A stretch of DNA of 64,000 nucleotides from Streptantibioticus cattleyicolor NRRL 8057 = DSM 46488 (lineage in GTDB: Bacteria; Actinomycetota; Actinomycetes; Streptomycetales; Streptomycetaceae), in NCBI RefSeq assembly GCF_000240165.1, contig NC_017585.1, positions 682,001-746,000 of the forward strand, written 5' to 3'. Below the pieces are notes generated by a model, which saw only the letters and a program-made list of their open reading frames with translations, was not told the origin of the DNA and did no database searches. Positions 51,070 through 59,874 of this stretch are shown piece after piece (positions within the stretch are counted from its first letter, which is position 1; each line of letters starts with the position of its first letter). Position numbers and translations under genes: made by a program.

Positions 51070-52050
51070 TCAACCGCCGGAAGGCAGCGGTTCGCCGCAC
51101 CGGGGGCAAACGGTGGCCCCCGGCGCGTCGGGGATCCCGCCGCACTCGGGACACACCAGGTGCAGCAGGCAGGCCGGGTCGCCGCCTTCCGGCTCGGGTA
51201 CGGGACCGGGCGGGCCGGCCGCCGGGCGCCGCGGGGTGAGGGAGGCGAACGCCCGGGTGCGTTCGGTGACGGCCAGCTCGGTCGGCAGGCGCTCGATGGA
51301 GGAGGCGCCGAAGAAGCCGACGACGCCCTCGGTGTGCTCCAGCACGTACCGGACGTCCTCCGGCTCGGCGATCGGGCCGCCGTGGCAGAGCACCAGGATC
51401 GCCGGGTCGACCCGTTTCGCGGCGTCGTGCATGCGCTGGACGGCCTCGGCGGCCTGGTCGAGGGTGAGGGCGGTGGCGGCGCCGACGGTGCCCTTGGTGG
51501 TCAGGCCGACGTGCGGTACGAGGACGTCGGCCCCGGCCCGGGCCATGTCGGCGGCCTGGTCGGGGTCGAAGACGTAGGGCGCGGTGAGCAGGTCACGCTC
51601 CCGGGCCAGCCGGATCATGTCGACCTCCAGCCCGTAACCCATGCCGGTCTCCTCCAGGTTGACCCGGAAGGTGCCGTCGTACAGGCCGACCGTCGGGAAG
51701 TTCTGCACCCCCGCGAAGCCCATGGCCCGCAACTCGTCCAGGAAACGCCCCATGTCGCGGAAGGGATCGGTCCCGCACACCCCGGCGAGCACCGGCACGT
51801 CGCCGATGAGCGGCAGCACCTCCCGCGCCATCTCCACCACGATCGCGTTGGCGTCCCCGTACGGCAGCAACCCCGCCAGCGACCCGCGCCCCGCCATCCG
51901 GAACCGCCCCGAGTTGTACACGATCAGCAGATCGGCCCCGCCGGCCACGGCGCACCTGGCGGTCAGCCCGGTGCCCGCCCCGGCGCCGATCACCGGGCGT
52001 CCGGCCTCGGCCTTCGCGTGGAGGCGGCGCAGGACGTCGGAACGTTTCAT
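51070..52050 (-). CDS. TIM-barrel phosphoenolpyruvate-hydrolase-family protein with C-terminal zinc ribbon
   Basis: Protein of 326 residues. The main part (1-275) matches the PEP hydrolase/TIM-barrel signal-transduction family (GAGAGTGLTARCAVAGGADL, LLIVYNSGRFRMAGRGSLAG, YGDANAIVVEMAREVLP). The last 50 residues add a treble-clef/zinc ribbon CPECGG-IPDAPGATV-CPRCGEP, an unusual addition for this family. ATG 52050 has a GGAGGAGATCCC leader. In many genomes this protein lies next to or is fused with a Tm-1-like ATP-binding protein; here that partner is 1.9 kb upstream on the same strand. Biochemical role unclear. Confidence 0.85.
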   Translation of the reverse strand: MKRSDVLRRLHAKAEAGRPVIGAGAGTGLTARCAVAGGADLLIVYNSGRFRMAGRGSLAGLLPYGDANAIVVEMAREVLPLIGDVPVLAGVCGTDPFRDMGRFLDELRAMGFAGVQNFPTVGLYDGTFRVNLEETGMGYGLEVDMIRLARERDLLTAPYVFDPDQAADMARAGADVLVPHVGLTTKGTVGAATALTLDQAAEAVQRMHDAAKRVDPAILVLCHGGPIAEPEDVRYVLEHTEGVVGFFGASSIERLPTELAVTERTRAFASLTPRRPAAGPPGPVPEPEGGDPACLLHLVCPECGGIPDAPGATVCPRCGEPLPSGG

Positions 52051-52382
52051 GGGATCTCCTCCGGCCTCGGGGAAACGTGGGTGCGGCGGTTGTCGGTGAG
52101 AACGATCACGGTCCGGCACGAGTGCCCGGAGCCGGTTCTCGTACACGCGGCGGGCCCGGCCGATGGTAGTGGTGCGCACGTCCTCGGTCCTGCCGGCCGC
52201 CACGGCGGGGCGGCGTCCGCCCTCGGCCCCGCAGATGCGCGCGGTGTCCCCGGGCCGCGCGTTGTCGAGGAGCGCGCGGAACTTCGGACGCGTCGCCTGC
52301 CTGTCGTCGAACGATCGTTGCCGACAGGCGAGACGCACGAGGCGTGGTCGCGTGCGGGGCGGGGTGGTTGACTGAACGCCTG

Positions 52383-52868
52383 ATGCCGGAAGACCGCCAG
52401 CCCTCGTCGACGCACCCCCGTCCGCACGCGAAGCCGCTGCAAGGTGGCGCGTGGCTGCCCCACGGCTACCGACTCGCCCCCCCCCACTCGCACGCGGTGG
52501 GGCAACTCGTCTATGCCGCCGCCGGCACGCTGGCCACCGCCACCGACCGCGGAACCTGGGTCGCCCCGGCCAACCGCGTCACCTGGACGCCCCCGCGCTT
52601 CGCGCACTCCCACCGCTTCTACGGCCGGACCGACGTACGCCTCCTCCAGGTCCCGCTCGACCTGTGCGCACAACTCGTGGACCACCCCAGTGTCTTCGCC
52701 GTCAGCCCGCTGCTGCGCGAAGCGCTCCTCGCGCTCACCGACAGCCCGGAGCGGCGCCCCGGCGCCCACCGGCGACTGCTCACCGTCGTCGTGGACGAGC
52801 TGGTGGACGCCGCCGAGCACTCCCTCCACCTGCCGGAAGGCGACGACGACCGGCTCCGCGCCGCCACT
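52383..52868 (+). pseudogene. Truncated AraC-family regulator (cupin sensor half only)
   Basis: From ATG 52383 the frame encodes the N-terminal cupin sensor of an AraC regulator (WLPHGYRLAPPHSHAVGQLV, WVAPANRVTWTPPRFAHSHR). It continues into the helical linker (LLREALLALTDSPER and DELVDAAEHSLHLPEGDDDR). At about 52865 the sequence changes frame and identity: the two AraC helix-turn-helix motifs are missing, and a PobA fragment begins. The frame runs on meaninglessly to 53495. A deletion that joined the regulator to a neighbouring pobA gene explains this; no functional regulator can be made. Confidence 0.75.
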
Positions 52869-52869
52869 G

Positions 52870-53845
52870 GCGGAGGTCTTGGCGGGCGACCCGGTCCCGC
52901 ACAGCGCAGGCGCCTTCTACATCGACGGCCACCCGGTGCCGGTCGATGTGGACGAGGACGACAACGAGAGCCTGTTCTGCCCGCAGCAGGTCCTCGTGCA
53001 CAACCTCACCGAGGTCTTCCTGCGCGAAGGCGGCGACCTGCGCTACGAAGCCGCCGACGTCACCCTGGCGAACCTCACCGAGGATCACCCCGTCGTGCGC
53101 TACCAGGACGCCGACGGAACGGCCCGGGCCGTCGACTGCGACCTCATCGCCGGCTGCGACGGCTTCCACGGCATCTCCCGCCGCAGCATCCCCACCACGG
53201 CCCTGACCGAGTACTCCCACGCGTACGGCTACTCCTGGCTCAGCGTCCTGGCCGCCACCCCGACCAGCCCGTCCGGCATGGCGATCCACGAACTGGGCCT
53301 GGCCGGCATGATCCCCCGCGGCCCCGGGGCCAGCCGCGTCTACCTCCAGTGCGCGGTCGACGACACCCCCCGAACAGTGGCCCGACGAGCGCGTCTGGAG
53401 CGAGCTGGAAGCCCGCTTCGGCACCCCGCCCTCACGCGGCGAGATCCTGTCCAAGCAGATCGTTCCGCTGCGCAGCGTGGTCTTCGACCCGATGAGCCAC
53501 GGCAAGCTGTACCTCCTCGGCGACGCCGCCCACATCGTCCCGCCGATGAGCGCCAAGGGCATCCACCTCGCCCTGCACGACGCCGAGGTCTTCGCCCGCG
53601 CCGTGATCCGCCACGCGACGGAAGGCGACTCCCGTCTCCTCGACACCTACTCGGAGACCTGCCTGCCGCACATCTGGAACTACCAGGCGTTCGCCACATG
53701 GATCACCGACACCATGCACAACGCCGGATCCGCCCTTCCCGAGGGCGATTTCAAGAAGCGGATCGCCCGTGCCGAACTCCAGCGCCAGTTCGCCTCGGAG
53801 TCGGCGAACAAGCTGTTCAGCGAGCTCACCGCGGGAACCAACTAG
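52870..53845 (+). pseudogene. pobA: 4-hydroxybenzoate 3-monooxygenase (PobA) remnant
   Basis: This stretch encodes the flavoprotein PobA from about its residue 75 onward. The first part reads VDCDLIAGCDGFHGISRRSI, with the DG motif of FAD hydroxylases, up to VYLQCAVDD. After one extra base in a run of six C (53366-53371) it continues PEQWPDERVWSELEARFGTP and LYLLGDAAHIVPPMSAKGIH (the GD motif) to the stop at 53845. The FAD-binding N-terminus (GxGxxG) is missing, replaced by AraC sequence in another frame. So the gene is dead by truncation regardless of whether the frameshift is real. Such genes are usually regulated by AraC or IclR proteins next to them. Confidence 0.82.
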
Positions 53846-53961
53846 TGCCCACCCGCGTTGGGGGTGCTTCCGCGGCGCGATCGGATCGTGGTCCACGTCG
53901 GCCGGGGAACGGAACCCCAGCGGCGATGTGGAGCGCTGTGCCAGCCGACCGCGATCCGTCT

Positions 53962-55608
53962 TCACCGACAACCGCTGTGGCGACGTTCCCCTGGGCCGTC
54001 CTCGGACGGGACGGGGGCCGCCGTGATCAGCTCGTGCAACCGGTCGGCGGCGGCCAGGGCGAACTCCGGGGCGTTGAGGTGGGCGTCGATCTCACGCAGC
54101 ACGACGTGGCTGCCTCGGAGTACGGTACGCAGCGCCGCCAGGCCCGCCGCGTCCGCCTCCGGGTCGTGGAACGGCGCCCCCTCGGCGTCCACGGCCGACA
54201 CCCCGCGCAACGGCCACCACACCTCCGCCGCCCCCCGCGCACCGGCCAGCCGCCGCCCGATCTCCGCGCCGACGCGGGCCATCTCCTCGGCGGTGGTACG
54301 CATCAGGGTCACGGTCGGATTGTGCGCGAGCAACCGCCGTCCGGCGAAGCGTTCCGGTACCGTCCCCGGCGGCCCGAAGTTGACCATGTCGAGCGCTCCC
54401 GGCGCGACCACCTGCGGGATCCCGGCCGCCCCGGCCGCGGTGAGCCGCCCCGGCCCGGCGCTCAACACCCCGCCCACCGCCTCGTCGGCCAACTCCGTCG
54501 TGGTCAGATCCAGCACCCCCGCGAAGACCCCCTCCCCCACCAGCCTCTCCAACGCCCTCCCCCCGGCCCCCGTCGCATGGAACACCACCACCTCGTACCC
54601 CAACCCCTCCAACCGCCCCCGAGCCGCCTCCACCGCCGACGTCGTCACGCCGAACATGGACGCGGCGACAACGCGGCTGCCGCCGGGGGCGGATGGCGCG
54701 CCGGACGCGAGCGGGACGGGCGCGGCGGAGTCGCCAGTTACCGGCGGGGCGCCGGAGGCAGGGGGCGCGCCCGGCACAGGCGTCGCGGCGGGCGCAGGAG
54801 AGGCAAGCGGACCACCAGAGGTGGAGTCGGGCCCGTCACCGGAAACGGACGCCGCGGCCAGAGCGCCGGAGGCAGGACTCAGCGGGACGGACCCGGCGGA
54901 GCCGCCAGTTACCGGCGGGACGCCGGAGGCAGGGGGCAGCGGGGCGCTGGGAGGGCCAACTGGGCCGGCGCCAACGGGGGACGTGGCATCCGGGGCGTCA
55001 GAAGCAGAGCGCGACGTGGCGTCGGGCGAGCCGACGCCGTCGGTGGCGGCAGGGGGCGAGGCAGGCGCGGCCGGGGTGGGGTGGGCCATGGCGGCGGTGG
55101 CGGATACGGCGTTGGCGAGGATGCGGCGGGAGATGGGGTCGAGGCCGGCGATGTCGGTCACGCTGTAGGTGAGGGTGAGGTCGCAGTCGCCCACGTAGGG
55201 GCTGACGTCGCCGGAGGCCATCGTGCTGACGAGGAGTTTGGGGACGCCGATCGGCAGGGCGCGCATGGCGTGGGCGGCGATGGCGGAGCCGCAGCTGCCG
55301 CCGGCCGCGAGGATCGCGTCGAGGCGGCCGGCGCGGTACAGGCCGAGGACGACGGAGGCGGCGCCGCGGGCCATGGCGGCGATGGCGGCGCCTCGGTCGC
55401 CGGCCGCGCGCAACGCGCGCAGTTCGCAGCCGGCGGCCCGCGCGACCTCCTCCGCGCCGACGTCCGGGACGGGAACGTCCCTGCCGGAAGCGAGGATTCC
55501 GGTGTCGACGAGGACGACGTCGCAGCCGTGGGCGCGCAACCGGTCCCGCATCCAGGCGTACACGGCGCCCTTGGTGTCCAACGTTCCGACCAGCACGACG
55601 GTCGCCAT
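53962..55608 (-). CDS. Tm-1-like ATP-binding (UPF0261) protein with long repeat linker
   Basis: Protein of 548 residues. The N-terminal half (1-175, VVLVGTLDTKGAVYAWMRDR, AAGGSCGSAIAAHAMRALPI) and C-terminal half (311-530, VVAASMFGVTTSAVEAARGR, FHATGAGGRALERLV) match the Tm-1/UPF0261 family, named after the tomato Tm-1 resistance protein. Family members are about 400 residues; the excess is a Pro/Ala/Ser/Gly/Thr linker of some 135 residues between the two halves, with internal repeats. ATG 55608 follows GTGAGGGC; the in-frame sequence upstream is not family-like. Its usual partner, the TIM-barrel protein, is at 51070-52050. ATP binding is assumed from the family. Confidence 0.85.
   Translation of the reverse strand: MATVVLVGTLDTKGAVYAWMRDRLRAHGCDVVLVDTGILASGRDVPVPDVGAEEVARAAGCELRALRAAGDRGAAIAAMARGAASVVLGLYRAGRLDAILAAGGSCGSAIAAHAMRALPIGVPKLLVSTMASGDVSPYVGDCDLTLTYSVTDIAGLDPISRRILANAVSATAAMAHPTPAAPASPPAATDGVGSPDATSRSASDAPDATSPVGAGPVGPPSAPLPPASGVPPVTGGSAGSVPLSPASGALAAASVSGDGPDSTSGGPLASPAPAATPVPGAPPASGAPPVTGDSAAPVPLASGAPSAPGGSRVVAASMFGVTTSAVEAARGRLEGLGYEVVVFHATGAGGRALERLVGEGVFAGVLDLTTTELADEAVGGVLSAGPGRLTAAGAAGIPQVVAPGALDMVNFGPPGTVPERFAGRRLLAHNPTVTLMRTTAEEMARVGAEIGRRLAGARGAAEVWWPLRGVSAVDAEGAPFHDPEADAAGLAALRTVLRGSHVVLREIDAHLNAPEFALAAADRLHELITAAPVPSEDGPGERRHSGCR
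54679..55080 (-). repeat. Low-complexity linker insertion with degenerate repeats in the Tm-1-like gene
   Basis: Encodes residues 177-310, almost only P, A, S, G, T, V and D. Two units are clearly related: PPASGVPPVTGGSAGSVPL (residues 225-243) and PPASGAPPVTGDSAAPVPL (282-300), 57 residues apart. Weaker copies (SPDATSRSASDAPDATSP) lie between and before. Points to expansion by slippage or unequal crossing-over. Confidence 0.8.
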
Positions 55609-55701
55609 GCCCTCACGCCCCTTCAGGCACTCCGGTCCCCCGATCGTCCCGCAGGCCGCAGGCGTGGGCAACGTGCCGTCCGCGTGTCCGGAGGGCGCCG
55701 G

Positions 55702-56343
55702 TCAGGCGGGAGGGGACTCGCGCACGAGCCCGGTCAACGGGGCGTCGGTGTGCCAGCCGAGCGTTTCGTAGAGGGCGCGGCCGGCCCGCGTCGCGCCGAG
55801 CACACCGGTGGTGGCCCCGGTCTCGGCGGCGGCGTTGGCCAAGGTGCGCATGACGACACCGCCCAGGCCCTTGCGGCGGTGCGCGGGGGCGGTCTCCACC
55901 TGGTCGACGACGGCCGCCGTGGCGCCCGGTGGCCGGGCGATCCGGCCGCGCGCCGCGAACGCCCCGTCTGCGGCGAAGACACAGGCCTGGACGACGCCAC
56001 CCCGGGCCCAGGTGCGCAACCGGTAACCGTCGGGCACGGTCACCGGCGCGGGGCTCAGCGCGGTCGACATCAGGAAGCACGGATCGTCGAAGCGCCACCC
56101 GGGGCCGACGGCGGGGGCCACCTCCTCGGCGGGGAGGAAGACCTTGAGCCAGGTGCCGGGGGCGGTGACGTTCTCGGTGAGCTTGCGTATCAGCGGCCGG
56201 TCGGTCTCGGTGAGCACATGGCGGGTCACCTGGTCGGGAAGTCCGACGTCGACCGTGTACCCCCACGGTTCCGGCCGAGGGGGCGCCGCGCCCCGCGAGA
56301 CGACCCAGTCCTCGATCCAGTCCCGCACGATCCCGGCGTCCAC
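55702..56343 (-). CDS. GNAT-family N-acetyltransferase
   Basis: Protein of 213 residues. A C-terminal GNAT fold (about 125-210) has the acetyl-CoA loop in VETAPAHRRKGLGGVVMRTLAN (Q/R-x-x-G-x-G/A type) and ALYETLGW near the end. The N-terminal half (WIEDWVVSRGAAPPRPEPWG) is a family-specific domain. GTG 56343 is preferred: GGAGGG lies just upstream. The longer reading to ATG 56385 would use CAT, AAT, CTA and TTA codons that are foreign to this genome and includes an A+T-rich palindrome more likely to be promoter. Substrate unknown. Confidence 0.82.
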   Translation of the reverse strand: MDAGIVRDWIEDWVVSRGAAPPRPEPWGYTVDVGLPDQVTRHVLTETDRPLIRKLTENVTAPGTWLKVFLPAEEVAPAVGPGWRFDDPCFLMSTALSPAPVTVPDGYRLRTWARGGVVQACVFAADGAFAARGRIARPPGATAAVVDQVETAPAHRRKGLGGVVMRTLANAAAETGATTGVLGATRAGRALYETLGWHTDAPLTGLVRESPPA

Positions 56344-56358
56344 GACACCCTCCGTTGG

Positions 56359-56371
56359 TAATAGGTTATTA
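56359..56371. promoter_or_regulatory. A+T-rich inverted repeat upstream of the GNAT gene
   Basis: TAATAGGTTATTA (arms TAATA/TATTA) in otherwise very G+C-rich DNA. It lies 16 bases upstream of the preferred GNAT start and may be an operator, or the -10 region of that gene. Confidence 0.45.
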
Positions 56372-56475
56372 TGGACTTCGATCATTACGTACCTCGTTCC
56401 GCGCGGACATCCGGGGTGCCGTCGACAACACCGTCAGCCGAGGGTCCTCCGGTGCGGCACGGTAGGGTCGGGACC

Positions 56476-57546
56476 ATGGCGGGCACGGGAGAGGACCCCG
56501 GGACGGGCACGGACGCGGCGTCCGGCGCGACCCGCGGCCCGGCCGGCGGCGCCGGGTCCGCGACCCCCTCGGCCCCCCGATCCGCCGCACCCTCCGGTGC
56601 CACCTCCCCCGCCTGGCGCGCGATCGGCCTGATCTGGCGCCAGGAGACGCCACTCCTGGAATGGGCCGCGCCCGCCGCACCGGCCGCATCCCCTACGCCG
56701 GCGGCACCCACCTCCCCTACCCTCGCGCACGCCACCGTACGGACGAGCCCGCTACCCCTCGGTGCCGAACCCGCCTTCACCGTCGGCGCCGACCGCCGGT
56801 GCGTCGGGGTGTGGCGGGCCGGACGCCGGGTGCCCTGTCCGGCCGGCGCTCCCGTCCCGGCGCGGACCCGGGGCGCCCAGTGCGCGACGTGCACCGCGCT
56901 CGACCGTTCGTCGTCCATCGCCGCCGACACCCGGCCCGACGATCCGCGGGCCTTCGCCGTCTACCTCGCCCATCACGGCAGCGTGGTCAAGGTGGGCATC
57001 ACGGCCGAAGAACGCGGCAGCACACGGCTGTTGGAGCAGGGCGCGCTCTCCTCCACCGTCGTCTCGACCGGGACCCTGATGGCCGCGCGCCGCAGCGAAC
57101 ACCTGCTGACCACCGCGCTCGGCCTCCCCGACCGGGTCGCCGCGCAACGCAAACGCACCGCCCGCGCGCGACCCGGCACCCCCGGCGAACGCGCCGCCGA
57201 ACTGCTCGCCACCGCCGAACGCGTCCACGCCCTCCCCGCTTGGCCGCCCATCGGCCAGACGCCCCGCGAACCGCACGTCACCGACCACACCACCGCCTAC
57301 GGGCTCCCTCCCTCCGGACTCGTTCCCACCGCCGCCGTCCAACCTCTGGAACCGGGGCAGACCGTCACCGGGCGCCTCGCCTGCCGCATCGGCTCGGACC
57401 TCTATCTGGACACCGCCGCAGGGCTGGTGCTGCTGGACACCCGGCTGCTGGCCGGCTGGGCGCTGCACCCCGCGCCGGGCGACGCCGCTTTCACCGCCGG
57501 GCTGGAACCGCTCGACGACCCCCGCGAACCGCAGGCGCTCTTCTGA
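56476..57546 (+). CDS. DUF2797 protein
   Basis: Protein of 356 residues. After a low-complexity Ala/Gly/Pro/Ser N-terminus (1-45), a beta-rich region carries cysteines in RRCVGVWRAGRRVPCPAGAP and GAQCATCTALDRS (a likely Zn-binding CxxC pair). It is followed by FAVYLAHHGSVVKVGITAEERGSTRLLEQGA, which resembles a GIY-YIG-type strand-turn-strand and is the hallmark of DUF2797. Nuclease activity is only a fold-level guess. ATG 56476 follows GGTAGGGTCGGGACC. Single gene, divergent from the GNAT gene. Confidence 0.8.
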   Translation: MAGTGEDPGTGTDAASGATRGPAGGAGSATPSAPRSAAPSGATSPAWRAIGLIWRQETPLLEWAAPAAPAASPTPAAPTSPTLAHATVRTSPLPLGAEPAFTVGADRRCVGVWRAGRRVPCPAGAPVPARTRGAQCATCTALDRSSSIAADTRPDDPRAFAVYLAHHGSVVKVGITAEERGSTRLLEQGALSSTVVSTGTLMAARRSEHLLTTALGLPDRVAAQRKRTARARPGTPGERAAELLATAERVHALPAWPPIGQTPREPHVTDHTTAYGLPPSGLVPTAAVQPLEPGQTVTGRLACRIGSDLYLDTAAGLVLLDTRLLAGWALHPAPGDAAFTAGLEPLDDPREPQALF

Positions 57547-57622
57547 ACCCGGCGCCTCGCGGCCCACCGGACGGCCGGGCCGCGACGGCACAGGGGTCGG
57601 TCCCCAACCGTGCGCTACGGGA

Positions 57623-58996
57623 TCAGCGCGCCGTGAGGCGGGCGACCGCGTCCGCCCGGTCCGGTCCGGAGGTGACCAGCCACTGCGGCAGGTTGACGAC
57701 GGTCGGCGCGACGAGCGACGGCTTGTTCGCCTGCTGCTTGCCCGTCTTCGCGGGGCCGCACAGTGCGCGTACCGCGAAGTCAACGAGGGCCTGGTCGATC
57801 GGGCTGGGCAGGACGTGACCGCTGGCGTCGAGCTTCTCGTACTTCATCAGGTTGTAGCCGACCGCCACCTGGCGGCTGCCGTCACCGCTGGACAGTGCGA
57901 GCGTCCCAGCACCGAAGACCGCGCCGTCGTGTCCCCAGAAGGTGCCGCACGGCAGCTCCCTGCTGTAGAGGCCCAGGCCGTACCGCATCAACTCGTTGCC
58001 CTCGGCGGCCACCGGCGTCATCATCTGCGTGAGCTGGGCGCGCGGTATCAGGCGTCCTTGGAGCAGGGCGCGGTAGAAGGTGTCCAGGTCCGAGGTGGTG
58101 GATATCACCGCGCCGGCCGTCCACCCCCAGGACATGTCGTAGGTGCTGTAGTCGCGCGGCGGGTCGATCAGCCCGTACAGCGACTCGTACATCTTGGGGT
58201 GCGGGCCGCTGATGTAGGGGGTGCGGGGGAAGTAGGTGTGGTGGAGGCCGGCCCGCTCGATGACGTTGTGGGTGATGTAGCGCACCGGGTCCTGTCCGGT
58301 GAGCCGGCCCAGGAGCAGGCCCGCGATGATGTAGTCGGTGTTGGAGTACACGAAGCGCTGGCCGGGGGCACCGGTGGCAGGCGCGTCGAGTCCGTAACGC
58401 ACCAGCTGCGCCGGGGAGATGTGGCGGAAGCGGTCCTCGTCGATGCTGGCCGGGGAGAGCTTGGTCAGCGAGGGGAAGGCGCCGGCCACGTAGTCGCCGA
58501 TGCCGCCGGTGTGGCTGAGGATCATGCGTACGGTGACCTGGTCGCCGCGCTTGCCGGGTATCAGCCCGGGCAGGTAGCGGGAGATCGGCGCGTCGAGGGT
58601 GAGCCGGCCCGCGGCCACCTGCTGGAGCAGCGCCACGGAGGTCATGGACTTGGTGATGCTGCCGATCCGTTGCCGCATGTCGGGGGTAACCGGCCGGCCC
58701 GTGTCGCGGTCGGCGACCCCGGCGGCCCCGCGCCAGGTGGTCTTGCCGTCGCGCACGGTGGCGTAGATGCCGTACATCCCGGCGTCGTGCACGGCCTCCA
58801 GGGACTTGGCGAGCCCCGCCGCGTCGATCCCCGGGTGCTGTGCGGCGGTGATGGCCGTGTCGGGGCGGGGTGCCGCCTGGGCCGTCTGCGGGGTGACGCC
58901 CGCCGCCGTGACCGCGGCCAGGCAGGCGACGGCCGCCGCCCACCTTCGCCCGCGTGCGGCGGACGTTCCCTTTTGCCGAAGACGCGTTGAACGCAT
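57623..58996 (-). CDS. Secreted serine beta-lactamase-like/D,D-peptidase hydrolase
   Basis: Protein of 457 residues with a signal peptide (RRWAAAVACLAAVTAAGVTP, cleavage near AQA at 41) and a class C beta-lactamase-like fold. Catalytic motifs are S113-I-T-K116 in RIGSITKSMTS, Y217-S-N in FVYSNTDYI, and HDG in WGHDGAVFG replacing KTG, as in D-alanyl-D-alanine carboxypeptidase/esterase members. It may act on cell-wall peptides, peptide amides or esters. The start ATG 58996 is the first in frame. Monocistronic. Confidence 0.87.
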   Translation of the reverse strand: MRSTRLRQKGTSAARGRRWAAAVACLAAVTAAGVTPQTAQAAPRPDTAITAAQHPGIDAAGLAKSLEAVHDAGMYGIYATVRDGKTTWRGAAGVADRDTGRPVTPDMRQRIGSITKSMTSVALLQQVAAGRLTLDAPISRYLPGLIPGKRGDQVTVRMILSHTGGIGDYVAGAFPSLTKLSPASIDEDRFRHISPAQLVRYGLDAPATGAPGQRFVYSNTDYIIAGLLLGRLTGQDPVRYITHNVIERAGLHHTYFPRTPYISGPHPKMYESLYGLIDPPRDYSTYDMSWGWTAGAVISTTSDLDTFYRALLQGRLIPRAQLTQMMTPVAAEGNELMRYGLGLYSRELPCGTFWGHDGAVFGAGTLALSSGDGSRQVAVGYNLMKYEKLDASGHVLPSPIDQALVDFAVRALCGPAKTGKQQANKPSLVAPTVVNLPQWLVTSGPDRADAVARLTAR

Positions 58997-59341
58997 GGTG
59001 TGGTGACCTGCTTCCGATCGATGAACGGTGGAACGATCAATGCCGCGATTCTTCTCGGCGCCGTGCTCCGCCGAATCGTGCGCGAGGACGAGCCGTACTC
59101 CCTCACCCGGCGGATCGCCTACGGCATCCGGTCAGGTGGCCGGAGCCGCCCCTCGCGGCCGGGACGGGTGCGCCGGGTGGCACGGAAGTCTCAGAGGGTC
59201 CTGAGAAGTTGCCCTGTCAGGCTGTGCTCCCCGCGCCGGGAGGCGGGCGGTGTCCGCCGTGGTGGATCTCCCTTCCGCGCGGGGTCCGCCGTCCCAGGAC
59301 GGACGGGCCAGTGTCGGCCGACCTCCGTGGAGAGGACTTTC
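58997..59341. other. Intergenic region without a gene
   Basis: Gap of 345 bases between divergent genes. The only structures I see are a short inverted repeat TCTCAG-AGGGTC-CTGAGA near 59190-59207 and a GGAGAGGA ribosome site before 59342. In-frame reading upstream of 59342 is arginine-rich and unlike protein. Confidence 0.5.
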
Positions 59342-59857
59342 ATGAGCCCCACCGTCGTGGGCGGGCTTCCCGCGCATGTGCTCTTCGTGCATCTCGTCGT
59401 CGTCCTGGTGCCGTTGACCGCGCTGGCGTTGGTGGTCTGCGCGGCGTAGCCGGTCTGGGGGCGGCGGCTCGGGGTGGTGCTGCCGTTGTTCGCCCTGGTG
59501 ACGTTGGTCTCGGTGCCGCTGACCACGCACGCGGGTGAGTGGCTGGAGCGTCACGTGGGCCGGGATCCCCTGGTGCGGCGTCACGCCGAACTCGGGGACG
59601 GTCTGCTGCCGTGGGCGCTGGGCCTGTTCGTGCTCGCCGTGGTCGTGTGGTGGGCGGGCCGGCGGCATACGCCGGACGGTGCCGGGGCGTCGGGGCCGGC
59701 CTGGATCTCCTCGTGGCCTGCCCGGGCGCTGGCGGTCGTCCTCTGCCTTCTGGTCGCCGCCGGATCCGTGGTGGACGTGTACCGCATCGGCGACTCCGGA
59801 GCCCGCGCCGCGTGGCACGACAGTTTCTCCAACTCCCCCTCGGGCAGCGGCGACTGA
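59342..59857 (+). pseudogene. DUF2231-like membrane protein interrupted by an amber codon
   Basis: A single frame from ATG 59342 (GGAGAGGA site upstream) to TGA 59857 encodes a four-helix membrane protein: GLPAHVLFVHLVVVLVPLTA, then LGVVLPLFALVTLVSVPLTT with HAGEWLERH, WALGLFVLAVVVWW and ALAVVLCLLVAAGSVVDVYR. It is interrupted once by TAG at 59447-59449, where homologous-looking proteins have Trp (TGG). HAGEWLE-type motifs suit the DUF2231 family. A one-base substitution explains the break; the second part has no good start of its own. Either recent inactivation or a base error. Confidence 0.7.
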
Positions 59858-59874
59858 GCGGCGTCCGCCAGGCG

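Noticed and set aside
54679-55080. CRISPR-like repeat array
   Set aside because: Repeats are in-frame coding repeats of unequal spacing and lack constant direct repeats with unique spacers.
54693-55172. Plus-strand frame over the Tm-1 linker
   Set aside because: It is an Arg/Gln-rich shadow of the repeat-encoding DNA.
52444-56361. 1305-codon plus-strand frame from the PobA region through the Tm-1-like gene
   Set aside because: Only the 52870-53370 part encodes PobA. The rest is antisense to the Tm-1-like and GNAT genes and has no domain.
56344-56385. Upstream ATG for the GNAT gene with a TTA codon (possible bldA control)
   Set aside because: CAT, AAT, CTA and TTA codons cluster only in this stretch, an A+T-rich inverted repeat lies in it, and a GGAGGG site precedes the internal GTG. 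It is more likely promoter than coding.
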